A stretch of 27,113 nt of DNA, taken from assembly GCA_964582525.1 (NCBI GenBank), contig CAZOSP010000049.1, forward strand, positions 1 through 27,113, written 5' to 3'. The DNA is from BB31 sp964582525 (lineage in GTDB: Bacteria; Pseudomonadota; Gammaproteobacteria; Beggiatoales; Beggiatoaceae). The translations under genes and the position numbers were made by a program. Under the pieces are notes generated by a model. That model ran no database searches. It saw only the letters and a list, made by a program, of their open reading frames with translations, and had not been told where the DNA came from. This document shows positions 7,684 through 15,830 of the stretch, piece after piece (the stretch's first letter is position 1; each line of letters starts with the position of its first letter).

Positions 7684-7714
7684 AAAAACCCCACAGCTTC
7701 CTACAAGCTGTGGG
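7684..7714 (-). terminator. intrinsic terminator for the DUF1501 gene, weak for tRNA-Pro
   Basis: A perfect 10-bp stem CCCACAGCTT (7690-7699) and AAGCTGTGGG (7705-7714) encloses the loop CCTAC. On the minus strand it is followed by a run of T (7684-7688 complement), making a standard terminator downstream of the DUF1501 gene. On the plus strand the following CTTTAA is a poorer tail, so it may only partly end the tRNA transcript. Confidence 0.75.
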
Positions 7715-7742
7715 CTTTAAGGGCGCAACGCGCTCAATCTCT

Positions 7743-9245
7743 TTAGGCAAACAGCTTCCCATCAACACCCTCTTCTAAGGGTGCGTTAGCTTTGTCAGGG
7801 AATACACTGTCGCCCGTGCCGGGTTCGACGGCATCGCACACCGCAGCGAAAATATGCTCAATGCCGGTCTTGCCGGTAATGTCTGGGCTGCGCTTGGTGA
7901 CGCGATCTAATTCTTCCCGTGGGAACATATCGCCGTACAAGCCGCCGTTAATACCTTTGCCAATCACCAGAATCGAGTTGCCGCGTCCGTGATCCGTGCC
8001 GTTATCGCCGTTAGCTTTGAGTTGTCGCCCAAATTCACCGCCTAAAACAATAATCAGATTATCGCTAATATTAGCGGGTAAATTATTGAATAATGTGGCT
8101 ATCCCACCTTTTTCATGGAATAAATCCTGAAAACGCTGCTCAATGTAGCGTTTTTGGTTTTTATGTGTATCCCAGCCGCGATAAGCCATTGATGCGATGC
8201 GAAAATGTAAAATATCCTGACAAGCCAAACAGTCGTACAAATTGCGAATTTGTCGCCCAAAACTGCCTTGATTGAGGCTAAACAAGCCATTTTCTGCGGC
8301 AAATTTTACGTCATATAGGGCGCGGATGTCATCGGGAATGGGAATCTGCGGATTTTCTTCGTCATCACCAATGAGGCGGGCTTTGATGGCTTCGCCAAAA
8401 GCGCGCATATCGCGCTCGTGGCGTACAAATTTGTAATAAGGCGAACGGCTATCCATTGCTTCGCGCTTGGCGGCGTAATAAGCTTTTAAGGCGCGGCTCA
8501 TAACGGCTTGGCTGCCGCTAGGAAAAGCCTCGGCGGCAGCTTCAAACAGCCCTAAATTGCGCGAATCGCGTACTGAAATCACTTGATCATTGACATGTTT
8601 ACGCGGATCGCTGGGGTGGGGTCCATAGCTAAAACGGCGAATTTCGTGCGTCAGCGAGACAATCTTGACTTGCGCATCGGTATCCGTTTGGCGTGCCTTA
8701 TCAAGCATGGCTTTGGCTAAACGCCCGCCCCAACCGGATTTATCCAAATCGTGCGCACCCGCATTGCGGTCACCTTGCTCCATCACCAGTAAAGAATGCG
8801 CGTGGTCGCGGCTATTTGAGCCAAGCGCGTTGTTGATAATGGCGAGATTGCCGTTTTCCCACTGGTCATATAACCACTTGGCACTGTCGAGAATACCGAA
8901 CTCGCTGCCAGACGGGACTGGGGTTTGCACCGGTTTGAGAAAATCCTGATTCCATCGTGCTTCATACGCCGCTTCTTGCTGCGCGATAGCGTGGGCGTTG
9001 GCGCGGGCTTGCCAGTATTGATAGCTGTAAGTGCTGTGGTCACTGACATATTGCGGCGGCAATAAATGGCGAAAATCCGGACCGCCATCCAGCGTGATAT
9101 TGATCAGGATTTTCGGGATGTGGGCGACAAAACCAGCCGGTAAGGCGACATCCGCCGCGCTTGTGGTGCGGCTTAGCCAAGGTAAGCCAGTACCTAACAC
9201 AATGCCACTGGCAGATAATGCTTTGAGAAATTCGCGTCTGTTCAT
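7743..9245 (-). CDS. Tat-exported DUF1501 family protein
   Basis: The 500-residue product begins with a twin-arginine signal: NRREFLKAL at residues 2-10, a hydrophobic stretch to about residue 22, and a likely cleavage after TTSAA near residue 31. It should be exported folded. The rest matches the DUF1501 family, distantly related to alkaline-phosphatase/sulfatase folds: NNALGSNSRDHAHSLLVMEQ, a GGEFGRQLKANG segment, and DHGRGNSILVIG carry conserved Asp/His/Arg residues likely to bind metal. Substrate is unknown. DUF1501 genes usually pair with a DUF1800 gene; none is adjacent here, since a long repeat-rich gap lies upstream. A terminator follows. Confidence 0.85.
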   Translation of the reverse strand: MNRREFLKALSASGIVLGTGLPWLSRTTSAADVALPAGFVAHIPKILINITLDGGPDFRHLLPPQYVSDHSTYSYQYWQARANAHAIAQQEAAYEARWNQDFLKPVQTPVPSGSEFGILDSAKWLYDQWENGNLAIINNALGSNSRDHAHSLLVMEQGDRNAGAHDLDKSGWGGRLAKAMLDKARQTDTDAQVKIVSLTHEIRRFSYGPHPSDPRKHVNDQVISVRDSRNLGLFEAAAEAFPSGSQAVMSRALKAYYAAKREAMDSRSPYYKFVRHERDMRAFGEAIKARLIGDDEENPQIPIPDDIRALYDVKFAAENGLFSLNQGSFGRQIRNLYDCLACQDILHFRIASMAYRGWDTHKNQKRYIEQRFQDLFHEKGGIATLFNNLPANISDNLIIVLGGEFGRQLKANGDNGTDHGRGNSILVIGKGINGGLYGDMFPREELDRVTKRSPDITGKTGIEHIFAAVCDAVEPGTGDSVFPDKANAPLEEGVDGKLFA

Positions 9246-9322
9246 TGAAACTGACCTCCGTTCATGTAGGCGTTCAACCCCGTTTTTAAGCCTCTTAGGT
9301 CTAGGAGTTAAACTGCATAATC

Positions 9323-9402
9323 AGTATATAGCCAAAGTATATCATTGGTAGTTTTTGGATGCTGCTCAGTCTTACAACTCATCTACTTTGGCTATATATA
9401 CT
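9323..9402. repeat. inverted repeat upstream of the DUF1501 gene
   Basis: AGTATATAGCCAAAGTA (9323-9339) pairs with TACTTTGGCTATATATACT (9384-9402) apart from one 2-base bulge; the loop is 44 bases. The motif AAACTGCAT also occurs twice (9310-9318 and 9415-9423), bracketing it. It lies 78-157 bases upstream of the DUF1501 start, so it could be an operator pair or ends of a small element. Confidence 0.6.
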
Positions 9403-9593
9403 CATACCCGCCAGAAACTGCATTTTTTGCTTTATCAAGTGTGCTGCAACTATTGGGTTTTTAAGCACTTAATCAAAATCCCTGAGATTTTCCAGCTTTG
9501 AGGAAATTATTATCTATAAGTGCCGAAGGGCAACCTGGACCTGAACGTTTCAAACAACCTTGGGGTTACTCAAAAAGTTCGGGTCATGACCCG

Positions 9594-9743
9594 CAAGCGG
9601 ACACGGTGATGCGCTGGGAGCGGCTACTCTGGGGACGGCTAATCTCCCGATTAGCCGAAGCACCGCCTGCGGCGGCGGTGCTAATCGGGAGATTAGCCCT
9701 CCCAAGCGGGCAACGAAAAGATGTTGCCCACCCTCGTGTGTCC
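9594..9743. repeat. large palindrome joined to a degenerate REP unit
   Basis: A perfect 19-bp inverted repeat, GGCTAATCTCCCGATTAGC (9637-9655) and GCTAATCGGGAGATTAGCC (9680-9698), encloses an inner stem CACCGCC (9661-9667) and GGCGGTG (9674-9680). Beside it is a REP hairpin, GGGCAAC (9708-9714) and GTTGCCC (9723-9729), with the family loop GAAAAGAT but a different stem. The GTAGGG end marker is degraded. Outer sequences GGACACG and CGTGTGTCC are roughly inverted. Confidence 0.7.
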
Positions 9744-9818
9744 TGAAGCAAAGCGTAAGCTTTCCATGCTGTATTAAAGTGGGTACAGGTGCTTGCTGTA
9801 TTTTATCGCACCACTGGG

Positions 9819-10772
9819 TTAGCCGCTGACGTGGGAACGGATTTTTTTCAAATAACCCATGATATTGCTGGATAGCTTAAAGCCGCTTTGCTCGGACGGT
9901 TTATCCACTTTATGCCGTTTCACCAGTTGCGGCATGGCTTGCATTCGAGAGTAGTGCATCAGTGACGCTTTCACACTGCGCTCCAGCATTTCCTGCATGA
10001 CGGGCTTGGGCAGATAGCGATAAATCTGGCATTGATTGATGAGATGAATTAGGGCGTTGGTGTCTTGGAACGAGGTCAACACCATCGTGAGAATGTGCGG
10101 ATTGATTTGTTTTAGGGTTTTTAGCGGCCTGGAAATGTCTTCGTTATTGATGCTAATATCAGTAATCACTACGGCGATATTTTCGCTGCTGAGAATGGCA
10201 AAAGCATCTTCAACGGTTTTTGCCCAGTAAATCGGGTTACTACCTGCAAATGAGGTTTTCACTTGCTGATAAATCACTTCGTTATCGTCCACCACCAATA
10301 AACCGGGCTGTTTGTTGCCTGTGTCTGACATCTGTGGCGCAGTTGCGGAAGCTACTGGTTTAGCCAATTTGGGCGTATTGGCTTCGGGCATCGCCGCTAA
10401 AGACAGCGCGGTTTCTGCTGCCTCTTTCACCACCTGTTCAAGTTCTTCAGTCACCCAAGGCTTGTTGATGTAACGGTAAATCTCGCCGTCGTTGACTGAG
10501 CCAACAATGGCGGCAAGATCAGAATAACCAGTGAGCAAAATGCGCATGGTGTTAGGCGAAACTTGTCTCACTTGGCGTAGCACTTCTACGCCAGGCATGA
10601 TCGGCATTCGTTGATCGCTGATGATAACGTGAATTGAATTATCTTTGGCGATTTGGATGGCTTCGTGACCATCGGTCGTGGTAAAGATTTTATAATCGTT
10701 ACGAAACAAAGACTTCAGTGTGCGCAACACGCGCTCTTCGTCGTCAATAAGGAGAAGGTTAGGTTTGCTCAT
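9819..10772 (-). CDS. response regulator with two receiver domains
   Basis: The 317-residue protein has two CheY-like receivers and no output domain. Receiver 1 (about residues 3-120) has the acidic pair D10/D11, phosphoacceptor D53, T81 and K104; its sequence (SDQRMPIMPGVEVL, YRYINKPW) resembles receivers of RpfG-type regulators. Receiver 2 (about 157-275) has D162/D163, D205, T233 and K256, so both sets of catalytic residues are intact. The C-terminal 40 residues are basic and show no DNA-binding fold I recognise. It lies 59 bases downstream of the histidine kinase on the same strand, so they are probably one operon. It may act by protein contact or as a phosphate sink or relay. Confidence 0.88.
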   Translation of the reverse strand: MSKPNLLLIDDEERVLRTLKSLFRNDYKIFTTTDGHEAIQIAKDNSIHVIISDQRMPIMPGVEVLRQVRQVSPNTMRILLTGYSDLAAIVGSVNDGEIYRYINKPWVTEELEQVVKEAAETALSLAAMPEANTPKLAKPVASATAPQMSDTGNKQPGLLVVDDNEVIYQQVKTSFAGSNPIYWAKTVEDAFAILSSENIAVVITDISINNEDISRPLKTLKQINPHILTMVLTSFQDTNALIHLINQCQIYRYLPKPVMQEMLERSVKASLMHYSRMQAMPQLVKRHKVDKPSEQSGFKLSSNIMGYLKKIRSHVSG

Positions 10773-10831
10773 GTTAGTAGGCTCTTACTCGTGTTAAAAG
10801 GAAACAAGGTTTAGGCTGCTTGCGCCACCGC

Positions 10832-12835
10832 TCAAACAGGCAGACTGACGGTAAAACGAGTGCCTTTGCCTACCTCAGAAGCGACTCGAATGCTGCCTTG
10901 ATGCTGGCGAATGATTTGGTGGCTAATGGATAGCCCTAAGCCAGTGCCTTCACCAATGGGCTTGGTGGTGAAAAAAGGATCAAAAATTTTGCCAATTTTA
11001 TCTTTAGGAATACCTGTGCCATTATCCTGCACAGCAACATGCACCATGCCTTTGTCTGCCCAAGTTTTCAGCACAATTTCGCCCTGCTCTGCTGCAATCG
11101 CTTGCGCTGCATTGGTCAGCAAGTTCAAAAAGACTTGGTTAATTTGTGAAGGCGAACATTTAACTTTGGGAAGCGGCTCGGCATATTGTTTTTTCACCAC
11201 AACTTTGTTTTTCAATTTGTGATGCGCGATTTTCAATACCTTATCAAGACTCTCGTTCATGTTAATATTTTCCACCATGGCTAAATCTAAACGGCTAAAA
11301 TCTTTTAAGTTACCCACCAATTCGGAAATTTGTTCAACACCATAGTGACTGTCTTCAATGAGCTGGAAAGTTTCTTCAATCACTTCATTTTCTCTAAAGT
11401 CGCTGCTTTTTTCTAGTGCAGCCTGCATTTGCTCGCCCAGCAATTCTTCATCCGCGTCTTCAGCCGCCAGCAATAACATTAATTTATCGTAGTCAGTCAT
11501 CAGACCTTCTACATCTTTAAAAGAACGCTTAATCATTTCCACATTGTTACGGATATAACCAAGCGGCGTGTTGATTTCATGCGCTAAGCCCGCCACCATT
11601 TGTCCTAACGAGGACATTTTTTCTGCTTGCACTAATTGCGTTTGTGAGGCTTTCAAGCGTTTGTAAGCATGCGATAATTCTTTGGTGCGCTCGGCGACTT
11701 TTTGCTCTAGCAGTGCTTGTTCTTCTCGCGCTTGCTGCAATTTGCTTTCTGTTTTAAGCCGTTCACGATGTTCTGCTTCGTGGCGTTGTTCTTCCTTTAA
11801 CGCCTCAAAAGACAGCACGCTCAAGCGCAATAAAGCAACCACACCTAGAATTATAATCACCCACAGTACCAATACCATTAAGCCAATAAAACGGCTTAAT
11901 TCATTGATGGGGGCTAATAGGAAATCTTTTTCAGCTTCAACATGTACCGTCCAACCGGTGAGCGGCACTGCTTTATTGCTGCTGATATAATGATTTGCCA
12001 GTTCATCGCTAGCAAAGCCATCAAACTGACGTAAAAAACTTTGCTCTAATTGCAAAATGCTTTGAATGTCGGGATAAGCATTTGCACGGGCAAATTTCAA
12101 TAAGGCTTGTTCTTGTGGATGCACAAACAACTTGCCTTGTGCAGTTGTGACATAAATGGTTTCTTGTGGATGTGTGTTTTCTGCTTGAATCAACGCAGAC
12201 AACAGCGGCAGCACCATATCCACCGTCACCACACCGATAAAGCGTTGATCTTGATTAAAAAAGGCTTGCGCTGCACTCATATACACCAAACCTGAGTCAA
12301 AATAAGGTTCGGTAAAGCTCAATTGTCCTTTGGCTTTTTTCCCCGCTTGATACCAAGCTTGACCGTGGAAATCGTAGGCTTCGCTTGTCCATTCGTAGGT
12401 CAGCACCGGCGGCTCAGCGGCATTAGGCGCACGGTGTGCGTAAGGACCGAAATAGCGGGTAGTTTGGTCAAAACGGCGCGGCTCAAACCAAGCCCCAACG
12501 CCATGAATGGTTTCCGCAGGCGCGGATAACAGCAGCCGTGTCAGGGTTTGTTCAACGAGCGTCTTGTCATCACGCAACGGCGCAACAAGGCTGGCGGCAC
12601 TTGCGGCTAATTGACGCGCACTAATCAGGTAGCTTTCGATTTTGTCGGCGACTTCCCGCGCCCGTAAATCTTCGCGGGTTCGCGCTTCTTGTTGCAAGGT
12701 GTCAGAACGCACCTGATAAAACACCATTGAGCCAATCGTCAGCAGGATGCCGAACAACAGGAGAGCCACTAAAATAGCCAGAAAACGCGGCTGCTGGAGA
12801 ACGCTGTTGAAAATGTAGGGGAATCTGCTGTACAT
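10832..12835 (-). CDS. sensor histidine kinase with periplasmic CACHE-type domain
   Basis: This 667-residue kinase has membrane helices at about residues 18-40 and 315-336. The segment between is periplasmic and looks like a double CACHE sensor (GVGAWFEPR, YFDSGLVYMSAAQAF, GVVTVDMVLPLLSALI). After helix 2 a coiled coil (about 345-405) leads straight to the HisKA domain with phosphoacceptor H419 in GLAHEINTPLGYIRNN; I see no clear HAMP domain. The ATPase domain has the N box QVFLNLLTNAAQAI (567-580), G1 DNGTGIP (604-610) and G2 GEGTGLGLS (628-636). CACHE sensors usually bind small molecules such as amino or organic acids; the ligand here is unknown. The two-receiver regulator follows and is the likely partner. 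Confidence 0.92.
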   Translation of the reverse strand: MYSRFPYIFNSVLQQPRFLAILVALLLFGILLTIGSMVFYQVRSDTLQQEARTREDLRAREVADKIESYLISARQLAASAASLVAPLRDDKTLVEQTLTRLLLSAPAETIHGVGAWFEPRRFDQTTRYFGPYAHRAPNAAEPPVLTYEWTSEAYDFHGQAWYQAGKKAKGQLSFTEPYFDSGLVYMSAAQAFFNQDQRFIGVVTVDMVLPLLSALIQAENTHPQETIYVTTAQGKLFVHPQEQALLKFARANAYPDIQSILQLEQSFLRQFDGFASDELANHYISSNKAVPLTGWTVHVEAEKDFLLAPINELSRFIGLMVLVLWVIIILGVVALLRLSVLSFEALKEEQRHEAEHRERLKTESKLQQAREEQALLEQKVAERTKELSHAYKRLKASQTQLVQAEKMSSLGQMVAGLAHEINTPLGYIRNNVEMIKRSFKDVEGLMTDYDKLMLLLAAEDADEELLGEQMQAALEKSSDFRENEVIEETFQLIEDSHYGVEQISELVGNLKDFSRLDLAMVENINMNESLDKVLKIAHHKLKNKVVVKKQYAEPLPKVKCSPSQINQVFLNLLTNAAQAIAAEQGEIVLKTWADKGMVHVAVQDNGTGIPKDKIGKIFDPFFTTKPIGEGTGLGLSISHQIIRQHQGSIRVASEVGKGTRFTVSLPV

Positions 12836-13022
12836 GAGGGAAGTTCGCTAGAATGGATTTGCCAGACATTATCTAGCAATTTTTTTGCGGCAATGTGACA
12901 TTCCCTCGCCGCTTGTACGCCGCCTTGCAAGCCAAGCAGCAGACAAAGGCTTGTAGGGAGGAAAAATAAAGTTTTCGGAAGTCATCTTAGTTTGGCAGCG
13001 GCAAGTGCTTGTTTAGCCTTGT

Positions 13023-13664
13023 TTAGCCACGCCCAGCGTTGCGCACCGCCTGCACAAAAGCCTGGATTTTTTGCGCGTCTTTAATGCCTTTGCGAGCTTC
13101 CACACCGCCGCTGACATCAACCGCGTAAGGGCGCACCTGCTGCACCGCTTGCGCGACATTCTGTGGGCTTAAACCGCCGGCAAGGATGATCGAGCCGGCT
13201 AAATGTGCGGGAATACGTTGCCAATCAAACACTTCTCCGGTGCCGCCCGGTACGCCCGGCAGATAAGCATCCAACAATACGCCCTGCGCACCAGCATAAG
13301 CCCGCATGGTCTGCGCTACCTCTAAATTCGGCAACATGCGCAAGGCTTTGATATACGGACGCGAAAATTGAGCGCAATAATCAGGTGCTTCTTCGCCGTG
13401 AAATTGCAACAGATCGAGCTTAGTCGTAGCAATGACGTGTTTGACATAATCTACTTCAGCATTAACAAACAAGCCAACACTGCTGATAAAAGGCGGCAGG
13501 CTTTGTAAAATGTGCGCGGCTTGCGCGGCACTCACTGCCCGCGGACTGTTGGCGTAAAACACCAAGCCGAGCGCGTCCGCACCGCTGTAAGCCACAGCCT
13601 GCGCGTCTTCAAGGCGGGTAATGCCGCAAATTTTGCAGCGCGTGGATATTGCGTGATTAAGCAT
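13023..13664 (-). CDS. trpF: phosphoribosylanthranilate isomerase
   Basis: TrpF isomerises phosphoribosylanthranilate to the carboxyphenylamino deoxyribulose phosphate in tryptophan synthesis. The 213-residue TIM-barrel protein has KICGIT at residues 11-16 (catalytic Cys), GADALGLVF, the GVLLDAY segment carrying the catalytic Asp, GGTG, and the phosphate-binding ILAGGLSPQNV and VDVSGGVE loops. Length is typical. The ATG has only a weak GGGA upstream. No trpB or trpA adjoins it. A REP pair fills the gap to the upstream gene, and the histidine kinase follows 187 bases downstream, so it may be transcribed alone. Confidence 0.95.
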   Translation of the reverse strand: MLNHAISTRCKICGITRLEDAQAVAYSGADALGLVFYANSPRAVSAAQAAHILQSLPPFISSVGLFVNAEVDYVKHVIATTKLDLLQFHGEEAPDYCAQFSRPYIKALRMLPNLEVAQTMRAYAGAQGVLLDAYLPGVPGGTGEVFDWQRIPAHLAGSIILAGGLSPQNVAQAVQQVRPYAVDVSGGVEARKGIKDAQKIQAFVQAVRNAGRG

Positions 13665-13693
13665 GTTTTGTGAAGAATCCCGGTCGCTGCTTC

Positions 13694-13799
13694 GTAGGGT
13701 TTCGAGGGATAATACCGCTCCAAGCGGTGTTATCCCTTAAAAAATCGCGAAAATATAACATTGTCCGCGTGTGCGCCAAACAGACGGCGCACACCCTAC
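13694..13799. repeat. REP pair with divergent hairpins, upstream of trpF
   Basis: GTAGGG (13694) and CCCTAC (13794-13799) bound two hairpins. The right is a perfect GTGTGCGCC (13769-13777) and GGCGCACAC (13786-13794) with loop AAACAGAC; the stem differs from other copies on both arms. The left is a longer, unrelated palindrome, AGGGATAATACCGCT (13705-13719) and AGCGGTGTTATCCCT (13723-13737), loop CCA and one G-T pair. It fills the space between the aldolase/dehydrogenase stop and trpF. Confidence 0.8.
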
Positions 13800-13807
13800 A
13801 TAGCTGC

Positions 13808-15802
13808 CTAAACCACCCGTTCATTGCCGCCATCAATCGGCACTTGCGCTCCGGTGGTTTTGCCAAACAAAGAACCCGCCATTGCGCAAGCCAGCGCGGC
13901 GACATCTTTAGAAGTCACTTCTCGATGCAGCAGGTTATTGGTTTTGTACTCTTCCACCGTCAAGCCATAATGTGCGGCGCGTTTTTCTAACACTTCGGCA
14001 GTCCAAATCGCTGTATCAAATACCGCGTTAGGATGCAGAACATTGACCCGCACGCCAAACTTCGCCATTTCCAACGCCGCTACCCGCGCCAACTGCGTTT
14101 GTCCGGCTTTTGCCACTGAATACGCCGCCGCTCCGGGTCCGGGGGCGGGGACATTTTTCGAGGCAATCATGATCACGGCGGGTTCAATACCGCGCCGTAG
14201 GAAAGGTGCGCAAGCCGTCAGCAAACGCTGATGCGCGGTAAGATTGACCGCTAGGCTACGTTCCCAGCGATCTTCGGGCATGTCGGCAATTTCGCAGCTT
14301 GCCGGAAAAGTACCGGCATTGCTGATGAGAATATCCAAGCCACCAAAAGTGCTGACGGTTTGCGCAACCGCAGCTTGCAGTTGTGCGGAATTTGTCACGT
14401 CGCAGGTCATACCCATAATGCTTTCGTCACCCCGCAGAGCTTGGTAGCGGGTGGCGATGTCGGGGCTTATATCCACTGCCATCACCACCGCGCCTTGTGC
14501 GTGCAAGGCTTCTACGCAAGCCTTGCCAATGCCGCTTGCCGCGCCCGTGACGAGTGCAATCTTGCCTTGCAAACTGGGGGCTGCGCCGCTTTTGCGCAAT
14601 TTAGCCTGTTCTAGCTCCCAATATTCGACTTCAAACACGTCTTTTTCTGGCAAGGCTTGCCAGCTTTCCAGTTGTTCAGCACGCAGAATTGCTGGCATGG
14701 TGTGCGCACTGATGTCGTGAATAATGCGCGCTTCGGCGATGGTGGGGGCAAAGCTCAAAGTGCCTTGTCGCGCCCACACTGCCCAGCAAGGTGCGGGATT
14801 TAAGCAGGTCAAATCCGCGCTTTTATGGCGTTCAAAATACGCCTGATACTGTTCTGTGTAATCCAAAATCGCTGTCAGCGGGTTGTCGCTGATCAGCGCG
14901 GGGGTGCGCTTGGTGCGAATGACGTGATCCGGCGTGAGCGGTCCCTGTTGCGAAAATACGGCAACATCAGTATGGGCGGCGAAATGTTGCGCTTCGTTGC
15001 TGCGATTCCAACGTACTACCACCGCCGCACCGCGCACTTGCGACACTGCATTGCGGATATCAGCCAGTTGCAGCAAAGTCTCGTGGCTGGGCGCGTCTTG
15101 TGGTGCGGGCGGCAGGGTGAGCAGGGCGTTATTGCGCGTCAAATAATCTTCGGCGCGGCTGACCAGTTCGATCATGTTGGCATAACTGGTTTTTGCGTCA
15201 TGGGCAAAGCTGAATACGCCGTGATTCATCAAAATCATGCCTTTGTAGCTTGACCAGTCGGCGTTTTGGGTCAATTCATAGACCTTTTTTGCCAGCACAA
15301 AACCGGGCATCACATAAGGAATAATCAGGCAATCATCACCGTACAGTGCGGTAATCCGTGCCGCGCCGCTGGGCGTATTGCTGACAGTCACCACTGCATC
15401 GGCGTGGCTGTGATCAACAAAGGTAAACGGCAAAATCGCATGTAAAATCGCTTCTACGGAAGGGTTAGGCGCGTAGGGATCGAGCATGGCAGCGCGTTGT
15501 GCTTGCACCATCGCGCTGTCTGTGAGCTGAGGCAGCGTTGCCATACGCTTTAACATATCGAGTTTGACCGGCGCGAATCCGGCTGCTTCGATAGTGGCTA
15601 AATCCCAGCCGCTGCCTTTCACGTACAGCACTTCTTGGAGTTCGCCAAACACATCGCTGTAGTGGGCTTTCACTGAAGTATTGCCGCCGCCGTGCAGCAC
15701 CAGCGCGGTTTCTTTGCCGAGTAAACGCGAGCTATACACGCGCATGAGCAGGGGATGATGATGAAAATCCGCCGCTTCTTGGTCATTCCAGAGGTTTTGC
15801 AT
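13808..15802 (-). CDS. bifunctional class II aldolase / short-chain dehydrogenase
   Basis: This 664-residue fusion has an N-terminal class II aldolase/adducin domain (about 10-385) and a C-terminal short-chain dehydrogenase (about 412-664), as in RhaD-like bifunctional proteins. The aldolase part shows HGGGNTS (37-43) and zinc ligands HSH (131-133) and probably H194 in MNHGVFS. The dehydrogenase part has the nucleotide motif TGAASGIG (419-426), NAG (495-497), catalytic S548, Y561 and K565 (YSVAK), and ends with the usual DGG segment. Rhamnulose-phosphate-type or another sugar-phosphate chemistry is likely, but the substrate cannot be assigned. It starts 28 bases downstream of moxR on the same strand. 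No sugar kinase, isomerase or transporter is nearby. Confidence 0.88.
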   Translation of the reverse strand: MQNLWNDQEAADFHHHPLLMRVYSSRLLGKETALVLHGGGNTSVKAHYSDVFGELQEVLYVKGSGWDLATIEAAGFAPVKLDMLKRMATLPQLTDSAMVQAQRAAMLDPYAPNPSVEAILHAILPFTFVDHSHADAVVTVSNTPSGAARITALYGDDCLIIPYVMPGFVLAKKVYELTQNADWSSYKGMILMNHGVFSFAHDAKTSYANMIELVSRAEDYLTRNNALLTLPPAPQDAPSHETLLQLADIRNAVSQVRGAAVVVRWNRSNEAQHFAAHTDVAVFSQQGPLTPDHVIRTKRTPALISDNPLTAILDYTEQYQAYFERHKSADLTCLNPAPCWAVWARQGTLSFAPTIAEARIIHDISAHTMPAILRAEQLESWQALPEKDVFEVEYWELEQAKLRKSGAAPSLQGKIALVTGAASGIGKACVEALHAQGAVVMAVDISPDIATRYQALRGDESIMGMTCDVTNSAQLQAAVAQTVSTFGGLDILISNAGTFPASCEIADMPEDRWERSLAVNLTAHQRLLTACAPFLRRGIEPAVIMIASKNVPAPGPGAAAYSVAKAGQTQLARVAALEMAKFGVRVNVLHPNAVFDTAIWTAEVLEKRAAHYGLTVEEYKTNNLLHREVTSKDVAALACAMAGSLFGKTTGAQVPIDGGNERVV

Positions 15803-15830
15803 AAATCAATCGCTTTGAGGTTGGGAGTTA

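Larger units (their letters stand above)
9246..9818. other. repeat-rich region without a supported gene
   Basis: This 573-base gap separates the 5' end of the DUF1501 gene from the 3' end of the response regulator. It holds a long inverted repeat (9323-9402), a perfect 14-base palindrome CGGGTCATGACCCG (9580-9593), and a large hairpin with a degenerate REP unit (9594-9743). An 82-codon frame at 9498-9746 is repeat sequence and is not counted as a gene. Confidence 0.6.

Noticed and set aside
9498..9746. 82-codon plus-strand frame
   Set aside because: It consists mainly of palindromic and REP sequence with no recognisable protein.
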